DNA of 64,000 nucleotides. Source: Cunninghamia lanceolata (lineage: Eukaryota > Streptophyta > Pinopsida > Cupressales > Cupressaceae). The notes under the pieces were generated by a model. That model had not been told where the DNA came from and made no database searches. It saw only the letters and a list, made by a program, of their open reading frames with translations. The position numbers and the translations under genes are program-made. The DNA lies in contig BSBN01000213.1 of assembly GCA_027924645.1 (NCBI GenBank), forward strand, positions 32,490,501 through 32,554,500. The letters run 5' to 3'. The number at the start of each line of letters is the position of its first letter. The first letter of the stretch is position 1. Shown piece by piece: positions 1-12,057 of this stretch.

Positions 1-930
1 CCCAAGCCTACAATTGACTCAACTATTTGTTTGATAGATTCATTTGATTATTTCAGATACAAATACATTAGAGCTCATTATTTCTGATGTCAAATGAGAA
101 AGTGCCCAATCATCTGTGAACCTCGAGATATTAATATAATAGACTGTCTTTACTTCATAATAAGATAGTTAAAATCACGATTTGAAACAGAACGATTTTT
201 TTTTTTTTACAAAAACATTTTTTAGGGTCTTAATTAAGAGGATAAAAGCACATATTCAAAATTGAATCAGTTTAGAATCCAAAGGACATACACACGCACA
301 CAGAGACATCACAACAGCATTTCCCACCATTCACTCCAAGTAGAATAGTTAAGGAATAAAAATCAATACTTTGGGCACAGCTTATACTGTATCTGTCAAA
401 TGCTTGATAGCCGATCTCTAAGTCAACAATATCTATATAACAAAATGACCATAAACTTTATTACTATAGAAATTGTTTCCAAATTTACATGAAATGTGTA
501 CTATATGAGAAAAAACAGATGCTTTGATCATTTCAAGCTCCTGAACAAAAATTCCGTTCATATTCCATACAATGAAAAAACTTTTAAGTCAGGAGGACTG
601 AAAAAATTAATATGGGATATCTAGAGCTTTAGTAAAAAATGAATTAAATATCAAAATTGAACTGCCATTCGTTTTAATAAAAGCCCGGTAATCCTTCTCA
701 GCCAAAAAGAAATGCAAATACAAATTCCCAGGGATGTGGAAAGCCATACCTGCTAAAAATTGCAGTACTCTTTCCCTTTGATAAAAATAAATGTTTAAGT
801 TTCACAAATGTTGTAAGCCATCCAGTCTACCAAGTTCTGACATTTTCAACATGTTTAAACTTGCTCGAAACAGTATCAAGAGAGACAGATTTATTTTTAA
901 AAAATCAAGATAGGAAATAGAAAAATGGTG
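1..930. other. AT-rich non-coding sequence
   Basis: No convincing coding region, LTR end or RNA gene is visible. It lies downstream of the stop codon of the candidate gene at 931-1566 (minus strand), so part of it may be that gene's 3' untranslated region. Confidence 0.5.
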
Positions 931-1566
931 CTACCAAAAAAATCGTTTCGGTCTCTTTATTCCAAGGTCAGCTTCAACTTGAGCGATTTCCTTGTTTAAC
1001 TGTCTTAGCTCTTCTTTTATCTGCTTATCTTTCTTGACTGAAGTTCGGCTAAGCAAACCAATAAGATGTTGCAGGCATGATAGGTATTCTCTTCTAATGG
1101 GCTCTAACTTCACAATTTGTTCTGGAATTCCAGACTGTAAGACACAGGAAATTGTATAGAGAGAAAAAATTAGATCTCTTATTAGACAGATTATATGAGT
1201 TGCATTTTTAATAGAATAATTTTCAGTAACACTGCATCTGCATTGGATGGTTGAAGCCTGATACATTGCTACAATTTAGAGAGAACTTGAATAATTCTGG
1301 ATCACACAGGCTATTGTATGAAAGGGCCTATGTTCCTAGAAGATACTCTCCAATTAAGATTGCCCACTCTAGCTAATTAAGAGGGCCTATGTGTTTCTTC
1401 TCTATCAACTTTCAAACTGACATATGGAAAGAAATCACAGGTTCTTAGATCAACACATTATTAAGTTTAATGGTCTGAATTATTTGAATGTTACACTTAC
1501 TTTCTTCACAGCAGAGATACACTTACGTACAGCTTCTTCTGCCTTTGCTATATCTTCGGATTTCTC
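931..1566 (-). CDS. Two 3'-terminal exons of an unrecognised coiled-coil protein
   Basis: Two minus-strand exons are proposed. Exon 1501-1566 is 66 nt; it follows a CAG acceptor and ends before a GTAAGT donor. Exon 931-1134 is 204 nt; it follows a TTACAG acceptor and ends in TAG at 931-933. Both are in phase 0 and join without a frame change. The joined 89 residues are rich in Lys, Glu, Ala and Leu and look helical or coiled-coil, ending in the basic-aromatic tail KRPKRFFW after a Glu/Lys-rich helix. I do not recognise the family. Upstream exons were not found; the 5' part may have been lost or may sit beyond long introns. It is the only part of the window that resembles a spliced host gene, with consensus splice signals and no internal stops. 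It could also be a pseudogene fragment. Confidence 0.45.
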
Positions 1567-3765
1567 CTGCATAATAAATGTTCATCAACAGCAGAAGTCT
1601 CAGGCATTTGTTTTTAGATGTTTAAGTTATTCTATAACTTCTCAATTCATCGCTGAAAAAAAAATTCATTTGCATTTTGGCTAGTACAATGTCTAAATAG
1701 CATTGAATCTTAGGAGCATTTTACAATTTTAGTGAAGCTTGGAATATTTTTCTTCCTCTATTTCTTGATATTTCCTACAGCATTAGTTATATTAACAATC
1801 TAATAGAAGCCTTCTTTTTGGCATTCTTGGTTTGGCTCTCCCGAGCTGTGTAAAAGGGCAGGACCCTTTCATAAGCCCTTATTCCAGTTCCAGTTCATAG
1901 CTCTGGTCATAAGCATTTACTAATACCAAAAACAATATAATGGAATCTTTCTTGAGCAAGCACTGCTCAAAGATAATTCTTTTAAATTATTTATAAAGGA
2001 TAATAATATATTAAAGTAGGGAAATATCACAAAAGAAGCCTCTGGCTATAGCAAAAATAGACACGGACAAAGGCGTATAGTTACCAAAAAAAAAAATTGA
2101 AAACACCAGTACGTAGCTGTGAGTACAGAAAAGAAGGAAGACATAAAGCCAGTATCAAAGTGAAGCATAGAAAAGACTAGAAAGAGACAAATACGAGGAA
2201 ATTAGACTTATAATTCAAAGATTAAATAATATAGAGTCCTATTTAGAGGACTATCAGCATGCACCTTTTCATTCCCTTTATGGCTGAGTTTTTTTCCATG
2301 GAAGAAGGGCAAGCTCCTCGTGTCATCTTCAGTATTTTGGTGCAGTTGGTTCTGTTGAGTTGGGTTGGCAAGAGGAATACTCTTTAGGCTGGTATCCCTG
2401 TTGAAGTGCAGATTACTGTGAGGTCGAAGTAAGCCATTTGATGCTTTTTAGCAGCTCCTTGCTGAGCCTTTTGCTGAAGAGTTTCAGCAAGGCATCTTTT
2501 GTTCTTTTCTTCAATTAGAATCTTTCCAGCTGCCTCTTGTCTGTTAGACAGGATCTGGTAGTTGGTCGTTAGCAAATTGAAACATTGCATTTGTTGTCTG
2601 GTGCAGTTGCTCAAAGACGATTATTAAGTGCAGATGTTTTGAACATAAGCTTTAGTTTTCCTTATTTTTGAGACCATAATAGAGGTGTCATAATTATAGA
2701 AAAACATATCCCGACTAAATTTAGAAATGGTTAACCAGCACAACCATCAAAACAATGTTGGTCAAAGGTAGACTACAAGCTTTAAATACGAAAAGGGTGA
2801 TGTACGTTTATTTTGTTGAGGATCGTGTTTTTGAAATTAGGGTGTCTGCTGTGTAATAATCTTCCTTGAAATCTAAGCTGCCCAAACCTGCATTTTTTTG
2901 GATCTCTCTCCATCTTTTGAACGTTCTTGAAATTTTCTGCTAGTTTTTTTATTTGAATTTGTGAGAAATGGATTGAATAAGGTCTTTGACCTTTGGGGCT
3001 TGTTAGCATTTTAATTTGTACCCTTCAGTACAACACAAAATGGAACAATATGTGAGGTAAACCTCTCTTCACATTGGAAGGGGAAGCTCCCTTTATAAAC
3101 TAAAACTAAGATGCTAAACTATGGACAAAATCTACAAATACTCACACTATGCATGATAAATCTCTGGGGGCTTTTTGGCCTTAGGTATGAGCACAAGATT
3201 GAGTTCAGGTCTTCTCTCGTAGGCTAGATTTTATATTTTGTGTTTAAATCAAACAAATCAATAAGCAATCTAAACACAACAAACACTTATCCCATTGGCT
3301 AAAATCAGAAACTAATAAGTCTGCATGAAAATTGGATGGCTAAATTACTTCTGAGACAAACAACCCAACATTTCAAAGATGGAATTACTAAGCTGCATAT
3401 AAACTACAACTAAGATGAACAACAGTGCCAATACAAAGCCTAACAGTGTTCTTCGCTTTCAGTCTAATCAATGAAATCTAAATACTCTAGTGGCAAATAC
3501 ATAAAACTCAATTTAAACACTCTGAACAATTATTTTTGTAGCACATAACATCCACTATCATTAAGAAAATGTTGTGAACCAAGCACTTATAAGTTTACAA
3601 AACCTAATTTTGAAAATAAAGCACTTTAAAGCATAAAACTAATCTAAAGATTCTAAACAATGTCTCAATAAAAGCTCACTAAAGCAAACTAAAAATAAGT
3701 TCTCCAGCATCTGCCCAAAAATAGAATCTTTCTCCAAAAGTATGATTAACTAAAAATAGCTAATC
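1567..3765. other. Intergenic or intronic sequence, no supported gene
   Basis: This stretch holds only short ORFs. The minus-strand ORF at 2384-2614 is Gln/Lys/Ala-rich and helical-looking; the one at 2782-3009 has no recognisable feature. No splice-consistent link to the exons at 931-1566 was found. It may be a long intron or old repeat. A CTAAAAATAG 10-mer sits at 3750-3759. Confidence 0.4.
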
Positions 3766-4188
3766 TCAAATCTCCTCTGACTCGGGTGAATTTGGCACTG
3801 GTGTCCTGTCCTTTCCTTGAGCATGCTCAACCCTCTCAATGTAAGTCTTCACCTCATCCTCTATGGGCCTAGAAATCACTCCTTCCCTAGTAAGCTGATC
3901 ATGTACAAAACTCCTACAATCTTCAATCATATTATAAATGACTAACATTTCTTCTTTTTGTGCTGACATCTTCATGGCAAGGTTCGTCAATTCATCTATC
4001 CTATCCAGACCAAAAGAAGAGCCTCTAAATTTTACTTAAGTAATTGATCAAACTTAGCCCTCACCTCCTCCATGTTATTTTCCATAAACGCACAAGGGAT
4101 ATATCAAACAAAGGTAACATTGGCCTGTCTTGCAGTTTGCAACTTCTTGTTATGCTCTCTACTCACTTCAACTTCAGGCATCCATAGT
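3766..4188 (-). pseudogene. Decayed unknown ORF, C-terminal piece (split by Element 1)
   Basis: Minus-strand reading continues from the right flank of Element 1 (22702) across one copy of the ATAGT target duplication into 4188 and down to a stop at 3766. The sequence is helical and charged, with internal stops and at least one frame change. The last 74 residues form an open stretch ending PNSPESEEI. I do not recognise the family; it has no gag, RT or integrase motif. Further pieces with the same character lie at 22702-23085 and 28881-29186, in the same strand and order, so a longer coding sequence was probably broken by several insertions. It could be a host pseudogene or the coding region of an old non-autonomous retroelement. 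Confidence 0.4.
4184..4188. repeat. Target-site duplication of Element 1 (left copy)
   Basis: ATAGT precedes the TG of the left LTR and is repeated exactly at 22697-22701 after the CA of the right LTR. This fixes the outer ends of Element 1. Confidence 0.9.
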
Positions 4189-5681
4189 TGTAATAACCCA
4201 CCCCTTATTTTTTCTGTGGTTTAGTTGAACCTGGTGCATTTTTGGGTTTTTGATAATAACATAGGTTGCAAGCAAGCATATATGTATTCAGAAAATAACA
4301 TTCTACACAACCCAGATGCCCATTTATGTGGGAACATAATACATCAATAATAAACAATATTCATATGGAGGAAAGAGTATAACATCAAATAACTCACATA
4401 CCCATTTGCTGTCATGAAAATATAAGTCTGGAAATGACTGTTACAGCAGCTTGGATTCAACAAATCCCTTTGATATTCATAAAAACCTTGTTTTCTTTCA
4501 TCTGATAACAAAGACAGCAATACCAAAGTGATTGGCGCCTCAAACGATGACAATAGAATGTATCAAAAACCTAGGTGATGGATCCTAGGATGCTCACGCC
4601 CTCTCTGTGAGCTGGTACGACCCTATCAGCAGCAAATATAGGTTTCTAAACACTTAGAATAACCACCTTTTCTGCTCCTTGATGACCTGAAATCTGATGC
4701 ATGTTTTTCAACACCAAAGAAAGAAGAAATCGATGAAGGTGCCTCCACAGACAACACAAACTCCCTCCCAAATGGTATGGCCTGTTGTTGGAGATGTGCA
4801 GCCAGTCTAGGAGTCCAAACCCTCAGCAAAATGTCACCAGAATCAAGACTAACATCTGCAATAAACCTTGAGCCAAATCTCCAATATTATCATGCCAAAA
4901 AACAAAAGATTTACACTGTATAATTCCTCCGCGACAAGGCTGCAAACCTGATTTGTGAGCACAAATGTGACCTCTGAAGTAAGATCACCTTCAACACCCT
5001 AGAAAGATCTTCCACTTCCGTAGGTGTTCAACACAGTGAAGCTTTCCATCTCCACCAGTTGCTGGTTCAAACCCTTGGCACAGCCAAACAAAACTCATTT
5101 CAAGAAAAATATGCAATGGTGAATGCCAATGAGCGTCCAACTTTTCTTTTATTTCTCCTTCACATTCTAACACCTCCTTTAGGGGAAAATAGCAATTTAA
5201 TATTAATTTAATTCCTTCCTTGATATTGGTGCCCACACTTAGGAAATAAAATGACTTCATTTAACTTTAAATATTTCCAAGTCTTCATCTATTAATTAAG
5301 TCACTTTATGACTATAACACTAAGTTAAATATTTAATTTAACTGAGGACTATATTGTTTCATTAAAAATTAATCCAAACGGTCTCCGAAAGTGAATTCCG
5401 TAGCATCACCAAGTAGGCCCAATGAAATCGAGTGAAGACCAAGACCTTTACACCGACTCGCACCAAGTCTGGGAGCCCTTGCTAAAAATAGAAAGTTTGG
5501 CCACATGGCCTGAAATCACTCCAAAAAGAGTCAGGAGTGACATCCTACCAAAAGGAGCCCAAATCATCCCTTCGGAAATGTTGACTGAGCCTCGAAATTA
5601 ACCAATTCATCATGGGTCCCCTAACCATCCTCGTTAGTAGACTAACCCTATAACTGAGCTGCTTAGGGAGAGGACATTACA
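4189..5681 (-). repeat. 3' LTR of Element 1
   Basis: Starts TGTAATAACC and ends GGACATTACA on the plus strand, so in element orientation it begins TGTAATGTCC and ends GGTTATTACA. It is 1493 bp, against 1496 bp for the partner at 21201-22696. Near the U3 start this copy has a 19-bp deletion between short TAGT repeats that removes the conserved hairpin kept in the partner. Confidence 0.92.
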
Positions 5682-5700
5682 ATCTGCCCTCCCCAAAATT
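5682..5700 (-). other. Polypurine tract of Element 1
   Basis: On the minus strand the bases directly before the 3' LTR are purine-rich (core TTGGGGAGGGCAGA). This is the expected position for plus-strand priming and confirms the minus orientation. Confidence 0.8.
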
Positions 5701-8510
5701 GCTTGCCCACAAGCAATTTCAACTCTAGATGCTGCAAGATCTGCTTGTTCTCCCATGTAGCATCCTCTACCGACAGATTCTTCCACTTTACCAAGTACTC
5801 CCTGATGACCCTCTTCTGTAAGGTACGCTCTCTAGTGTCAATGATGGCTTCAAGAACAAGAATCAGCTTACCCTCCTCATCCAAAGGGGGTAACCCAGTG
5901 GAAGGTATCACATTATGTCCCAACGCCTTCTTGAGGCGAGACATGTGAAAAACATTGTGTACTTTGCTTCCCGCCGGTATTCTAACTCATAAGCCACCTC
6001 CCCTATTCTCCTAGACACCCTAGAAGGTCCATAATACCATGGCTTAAGCTTTTTTGTGCCACTCTTTTTTAGAGTGGACTGTCTATAAGGTTGCAGCATC
6101 AAGTAGACCATGTCACCCACCTCAAAAGAATGCTCAACCCTGTGCTGATCCGCATACTATTTTTGTTGGTTCTACGCCTTCTGGATGTTTTCCTTCAAGG
6201 ACTTCATGATATCTTGACTTTCCTGAAGTAAGTCCTTGGCCTTAGGCACTCTACTATCCCCCAATAACATATCCAAGAAGTTAGGAGCCTCATATCCGTA
6301 GAGCGCCATAAAAGGTGACATCTGAATAGACATGTGGTAAGTAGTATTGTAACAATACTCCCCCAAGTGCAACCACTTAACCCATGCCTTTTGCTGCCTT
6401 GAAATGTAATTGCGGAGGTATCCTTCCACCCACTTGTTAACAATGTTTGTTTGCCCATCCGTTTGGGGGTGATAGCTAGTGCTGGGAGTGAGTTCAGTCC
6501 CACTCAATCCAAAGAGCTCTTGCCAAAAGTGACTCGAGAACTTGCTGTCCCTGTCACTAACTATGCTCCTCAGTAGTCAATGCAACCTGAATACCTCTCT
6601 GAGAACAAGTCAACAATCTGCACTAAACAAAATTCACTCATTTTTTTGTGATTTCAGCCACGTTTACAACAAAAATACAGTCTCTGCCTTGGGCCTTGGG
6701 CAAGCCCGTGATGAAGTCCTTAGAAATGCACTCTCATTTCTGATTAAGAATGGGTAGGAGCTATAGTAGACCAGTTGGAAAGGAATGCTCTTATTTATTC
6801 TGTTGGCAAGTGGGGCATTCCCTAAGATATTTCAAAACCTCTGTTTTGAGGCCTTTCCATGTAAACCGCTCCCGGATCTGCTTGTATGTTTTGAAATATC
6901 CCAGGTGGCTACCTGTAGGAACATCATGGAAGGCTCTCAGAATCTTCTTCTTCATTGCTGATCCTGGTACCAGAAATATCCTCCCCTTGTAAATGATGAG
7001 ATCATTTACAACTGTGTATCTGTTGTCCTGAGTAGTACCATCGATGATACTTGTAGCCCACTTGTCCTTCGCATACTCTGTTGATATCCAGTCTCTCCAA
7101 TCAGCTGTAATCTCTCCCAAAGAACATAAGTGAGGTCTCTGTGAAAGTGCATCAGTGACAATATTTTTCTTTCCTTTGACATAAACTATGTCAAAGTCGT
7201 AGGCTTGCAGCTTGCTAACCCACTTTTGCTGCCTATCATTAAGGTCACGCTGGTTAAGGAAATGCTTGAGGCTGTTATGATCTGTCTTCACCACAAATTT
7301 GCCTCCTACCAAGTATTGCTTGAATTTTGCTAAGGCATGCATTATAGCTAGCATCTCCTTGTCATAGATGTTGTAACCTCTCTCTGCACCCCTTAGTTTT
7401 CTGCTCTCGAAAGCAATCGGGTGCTTATCTTGCATTAACACTACACTTATGCCTTCCCCCAAGGCATCACACTCAAGCTCAAAGGGCGTGGTGAAATACG
7501 GTATAGCCAACACCGGACAAGAACTCATTACCTGTTTGAACCTGTCAAAACACTGTTGTGCCTCATCAGTCCAAACAAACACTCCTTCGTCAAATCTATC
7601 AGTGGAGCTGCACTCTGTGAGAAACCTTTGATGAAGCGGCAGTAGAAACCACAAAATCTGAAGAATCCCTTAAGCTGTGACAGATTCATGGGTGGGGGCC
7701 AATCAACAACAGCCCAAATCTTATTTGGATCCACTTTGACTCCCTCTGCACCGATGATGTGGCCCAAATAAAGCAATTATGTCATGCCAAAATCACATTT
7801 CGACTCTTTGGCATACAGTGACTCCCTTTCCAGAATACTCAATACCTGCTCAATGTGTTGGAGGTGCTCCTCCCAAGTCTTGCTAAATATCAGAATATCA
7901 TAAAAAAATATGAGGACAAACTTCCTCAACTGGTCCCGGAAAACCTTGTTCATACAAGACTGAAATGTCACTGGGGCATTGGTTAAGCTGAAAGGCATAA
8001 CCAAGAACTCGAAGTGCTTGTAATGACAACTGAAAGCACTCTTCTCCACATCCTCCTCTCTGACTCGAATCTGATGATACCTGGATCTCAAATCAATTTT
8101 GAAGAACATGCTCCATGTAGCTCATCAATGAGCTCATCAATCCATGGGATGGGGTACCTGTTCTTGATGGTTTTCTTATTTAGAGCCCTGTAGTCGATGC
8201 ACATTGTCAGCGTCCCATCCTTCTTCTTAACTAACACAATTGCAAAGCCAAAGGGGCTCTTACTGGGTCTGATGTGTCCCATCACGAAAAGTTTCTTAAT
8301 AGTCTTCTCAATTTCATCTTTCAGCCTCTTTAGATGTCTATAGGGAGTGATGATGACCAGTTTGGCTCCCTCTTCCAACTCAATCACGTGCTCAATGCCT
8401 CTATCAAGAGGCCTCCCTGGTGGTATACTACTACAAACCTTACTATGCTTGGTTATCAGTTTTTGAATATTTGGGTGGTAGCTCTCTTTCGGCTACTCAG
8501 TAATTGTAGG
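5682..8510 (-). pseudogene. Element 1 pol: RT-RNase H-integrase-chromodomain (broken)
   Basis: Reading leftwards: RT (about 8390-7530) with the fingers motif around [10 protein letters not shown], the palm motif MCIDYR and the catalytic block, which here is FFYD in place of FFDD, a substitution at a catalytic Asp. RNase H (about 7500-7200) has TDHNSLKHF. The integrase zinc finger (about 6930-6791) ends CPTCQQNK. The integrase core (about 6780-6170) contains several stops but keeps SYHPQTDGQTN. The GPF-like module LQPYRQSTLKKSG (about 6090-6040) and a chromodomain with EYLVKWKNLSVEDATWE (about 5810-5750) close the polyprotein next to the purine tract. At least four frame changes are needed. 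The chromodomain normally directs integration to chromatin carrying histone marks. Confidence 0.92.
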
Positions 8511-8518
8511 CATAATAA
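8511..8518. repeat. 8-bp target-site duplication of hAT1 (left copy)
   Basis: CATAATAA before the CTAAGTTGCCGG terminus is repeated exactly at 19270-19277. An 8-bp duplication is typical of the hAT superfamily. Confidence 0.85.
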
Positions 8519-8613
8519 CTAAGTTGCCGGTCCTGGTACGGGTTCAGTTATGGATACAGGGTTCGGGTATGCAGATACGGCAAAATAATTTTTTGCCCAG
8601 CTACAGTACGGCA

Positions 8614-8635
8614 ATATATATATATATATATATAT
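8614..8635. repeat. AT dinucleotide repeat
   Basis: Eleven AT units inside the left arm of hAT1, just inside the subterminal GGGTTCGGGT-like sequence. Confidence 0.9.
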
Positions 8636-10275
8636 CAGTAAAATCTAAGACTAAAAAAACTTAAAAACAATAATACTCATAATATGATAATTGCCAATAA
8701 ACAACATAATAAAATATCAAAATACCTCATATTTCATAACTTGCACTAATGAAAATCAAAATACTCAACTGAAATAGGGATAAATGTAAATTGTAACTTG
8801 TAATGTCCCTTTCCCAATCTGAACTTAATTTGTTGTTATGGTGCTTTAGGAATTTTGTCAAATAGTTGTCTTGCAATCTTCTTTCAACTGGTAAATGTTT
8901 CTCTTGTTTGCCTTTCCACATACAATGATGTAATATGCAAAAATGCTAAGTATACTAATGACTACAATGCTGTTACAGCCATAGGCATTTCTACAAACAC
9001 TTATCATGCAGCCTCAAACTTTATTATGAACGGTGGCACTTCTCAGTTATTACAATGCTTTGCCAATGATCATGGATGATTACAAATACAATAAGTGCAG
9101 ACCTGAAGGTTTCGAAAATGCCAAAGTAACTATATGATGATCGAAATGGAATGCAATTAAGCTAAATAAGCACCTACAACCAAGATGTCATTTTGACAAA
9201 CATTTCTTATGCAAACTCCAATCTTTATATTGCAATGATGAGTCATCAAACTGATTACAAGCTTTCACAGCTGAGTGCTCTTGAATTGAGATGGTTCATA
9301 ATATGTATTCAAATGCTAATGTTATTGCAAATGAGGGTAGTGATACAATGAATTTCCAAAGATGAAATGCAACTACAAAAGGTTGTGATGGCAGCGATTT
9401 ATTGAGACTACTAACTGCAACTACAAATGCAATCTTATTACAATGATAATAGGGCTTCTAAGGCAGCGATACCAAACTCTAAATGCAATTTCAATTGCTA
9501 CTATGCCATGCCAAACCAGAACCTGGTCGACGCCTTGCAGGAGCAGAAGTTTGAATTACAATTCACTTTGCAAAACCGACTTGACTTAGCCCAAGTCGTC
9601 CCTGTCCAAGCCGCCTAAGAACCAAGGGGATGCCTTCCAAAAAAAAACGATATATTTCAGATGCCAATGGTTGTGTCAATGCTCCAAGACCACCCACAAT
9701 TCCTCCAATGATAGAAATTGATTTTTAATGATGAAAATCGAAGACCTCCAATGCCAAATATGCTGCGCCACAATTCCTGGAAGAAATACGATTTCTCTAG
9801 AGGAAATCGATATGCAAATAAGTCTGAAAATAATCTCTTAATGGTGCAATTGCTTCTTCACCAAAAATCGATTTGCTTTAGGCTCTCCAAAATTTGGCCA
9901 AAGACCAATAAATTTTGCAATGATACTCAAGTAGGAAATCTGAAGTAATCTCCTCCGCTAATGACTGCAACAATACATCAACTGCTGCAACTCTCCAATG
10001 CAATAATAAATCAGCTATTGCATCAATTCAAAACTCCTTTCAGAAGTGCAATAATACATCAGCTATGGCACCAATTCGAATTCTTGCAATGAAGCCCCTG
10101 TAGAAACCCTGGATGGATTCCTCCACAATTAATCAGCTAGGGGTTATCTTTCAAACCCGAAACCAATGTCAACTATGAGGGTTTTCATCCTCAAAGCCCT
10201 GAGATCAATAAAAACTCCAATAACATTTCAATATCAGCAATATCCATAGCATAATGAAAAGAAAAGCCCTCACAT

Positions 10276-10288
10276 CCTTTTATATTTT
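10276..10288 (-). promoter_or_regulatory. Putative TATA box of the Element 2 LTR
   Basis: On the minus strand the sequence reads AAAATATAAAAGG. It is repeated in the partner LTR at 17826-17838. It lies about 740 bp from the LTR 5' end, a plausible U3/R boundary. Confidence 0.55.
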
Positions 10289-10945
10289 CTTCTGTGAAAG
10301 CTTTGGAAAACTTCCCCAATATGGGCGCCACACATGAGAGAGAAACATTCTTTTAAAAAATTAGAAAAAAACATTTCTTTCCATCCTCTTCTAATTTTTT
10401 TTTCACTTTTCCCTACGATTAGAAAAAAACGCTTTATTTCCTTTCTTTTTTTAACTTTCCCTAGGATTAGAAAAAAACACTTTATTTCCTTTCTTTTTCC
10501 CACTTTCCCTAGGCATTCCCCTTTGCCATAAATAATTAATTTATTTTTAAATGCTCGCATGGTCCCCTTTTAAAACAATTTTAAGTTGTGTCTCCTAGGC
10601 ATAGGGGTACAACTTAACTTTATAATATTTAATTATGCCAAAGTTACCTTTTTATAAATAAAATAATAAAGTGCCCATATTATATTATTTTTGTCCATCC
10701 CAAGCAAGGACTGCCAAGGAAGAACTCAACGCCATACTCTGCCATAGATCATGCTGCCAGAAATAGTACTTACTAAAATAGTAAGCTCAAGAAAGTCCTC
10801 AGATGCCAATGCATGTTATATCACCCTAAAGCTCTCTAAAAACCCAGAAAGAATCCAGTAATCAAATTGCCATACACTGACAAACAGATCCCCAAAAGCT
10901 CAGAAGAGATCACCACACAGCTGGAAACCCTAATTATTGCCTCCA

Positions 10946-10976
10946 ACTAGCCTACGGGCCTCTGGGATAGGCTAAC
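10946..10976 (-). other. Conserved U3 hairpin, Element 2
   Basis: In element orientation the arms are GTTAGCCTA and TAGGCTAGT: seven Watson-Crick pairs and two G.U wobbles at the outer end, 13-nt loop ending GGCCCG. The partner LTR has the same arms at 18408-18438. Confidence 0.75.
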
Positions 10977-11016
10977 AATCCATCCTAGATATCACTGATG
11001 AGAAGGGGACATTACA

Positions 11017-11036
11017 GTCCTCCCTTCCCAAAGATT
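11017..11036 (-). other. Polypurine tract of Element 2
   Basis: Minus-strand AATCTTTGGGAAGGGAGGAC directly precedes the 3' LTR. The adjoining sequence (GCTTGAGGGCAAGCAATC) resembles the sequence beside the Element 1 tract, indicating shared descent of this end. Confidence 0.75.
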
Positions 11037-11052
11037 GCTTGCCCTCAAGCAA

Positions 11053-11307
11053 TCAACTCAACTGCCATAGCATCTGATAACTGAATAACAAACCATCTAT
11101 GCATGTCCAACAACCACCTTGATCCCAAATCTGAAAATCATCTCTATATAAATTGTGCACAGAGATCTCTACCATCTGCTGATTAGTGAGCTTTGCCATC
11201 CAAGAACTGCGGTGATGAACCACATGCATCCACACTATCCACAAGTAAACTCCATCTGGATCCCATGAAATTGGAAAGCCAACCCCTGTTGGCTTCCGTT
11301 GTGCCAC
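11053..11307 (-). CDS. Unknown ORF of Element 2 near its 3' end
   Basis: 84 codons on the minus strand, Trp-rich (for example SWDPDGVYLWIVWMHVV). It lies where the chromodomain would be in a full chromovirus but has no chromodomain residues. I do not recognise it. It may be the last part of a longer coding region with the ORFs at 11350-13649, separated by stops. Confidence 0.35.
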   Translation of the reverse strand: MAQRKPTGVGFPISWDPDGVYLWIVWMHVVHHRSSWMAKLTNQQMVEISVHNLYRDDFQIWDQGGCWTCIDGLLFSYQMLWQLS

Positions 11308-11349
11308 TCTGATAACCTCAAAACCCTTATTGTAACAAGTCTCTACATC

Positions 11350-12057
11350 CTACTTTGAAAGGCAATCGGCAAGAGAGCGCAAGGTAGAAGACTCGCCAAA
11401 CTTGGAGACATCACCTGAGGTCAGAAATATATCATACCAGGGTGAATCAGAAAACCTCGTATTCAACCCACCTCTCTGTGCAATCAAAGACATGGTCAAA
11501 TCCTGTGTATGTGAGCTGAAAGTAAACTGATGAGCACACCTCATTATGCAATCAAGATGAAACTCCCTTGTCTGGGCCAATGGAAAACCACAGTAGTCAT
11601 GTGTACTCCACCCTACACTGTCATCATCAGAAGAAGGCTCACAACTCAAAACAGAATGAGTTGATCTTGCCACAATATGATCTTTTCCCTTTGCAACCTT
11701 GTCAACAAGACCTCCATCAGAAAGCAACTGCAAGTATCCTGGATTGCTTTCAGGAGTAAGAACAGTACCATTATGAATGCCATCAATCTCCTGAAAAGAG
11801 GCAGGAACAACACCAAGGTCCAGCGTGCAAGACTTAGAAGAAACCATCTTCTTCTGATAAGACTGTCCAAGGTCAATCTCAAAAGTGCCGATGTAGAGCC
11901 TTATGCTCAAATCTCCCATGACACTTGAACTTGCAGCCAAGACTGATGTGTCTGTGTCACCAACAATCCATTCCAGCCTAAGTGGTCTCCTAAAAATGTG
12001 AGATGACCAACATAGGTGTATATAAACATATACCAACCGCTGTCTAATTGCTGGCAT
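11350..12057 (-). CDS. Largest unknown ORF of Element 2 (235 codons)
   Basis: An open minus-strand frame of 235 codons, long for this AT-rich decayed setting. The product has mixed composition with clusters such as SCEPSSDDDSVGW and CIMRCAHQFTFSSH, and none of the motifs of gag, protease, RT, RNase H or integrase. It overlaps the upstream ORF (12044-12436) by 14 nt in another frame, consistent with one ancestral reading frame broken by a frameshift. No host family is recognised. It might be captured host coding sequence or a protein specific to this non-autonomous family. Confidence 0.45.
   Translation of the reverse strand: MPAIRQRLVYVYIHLCWSSHIFRRPLRLEWIVGDTDTSVLAASSSVMGDLSIRLYIGTFEIDLGQSYQKKMVSSKSCTLDLGVVPASFQEIDGIHNGTVLTPESNPGYLQLLSDGGLVDKVAKGKDHIVARSTHSVLSCEPSSDDDSVGWSTHDYCGFPLAQTREFHLDCIMRCAHQFTFSSHTQDLTMSLIAQRGGLNTRFSDSPWYDIFLTSGDVSKFGESSTLRSLADCLSK

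Larger units (their letters stand above)
8799..11016 (-). repeat. 3' LTR of Element 2
   Basis: 2218 bp, starting TGTAATGTCCC and ending GGGGACATTACA on the plus strand. A minus-strand TATA-like box (ATATAAAAGG) is at 10276-10288. The segment 10330-10540 is a pyrimidine-rich degenerate tandem repeat (TTTCCCTAGGATTAG-like units). The conserved hairpin is at 10946-10976 and the second dyad, CTTACTAAAATAGTAAG, at 10769-10785. Confidence 0.9.

Noticed and set aside
2384..2614. Upstream exon of the candidate gene at 931-1566
   Set aside because: The ORF is helical-looking, but no donor and acceptor pair joins it in frame to 1501-1566.
10270..10560. 96-codon ORF on the minus strand and its plus-strand counterpart
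   Set aside because: It comes from a pyrimidine-rich degenerate tandem repeat in the Element 2 LTR.
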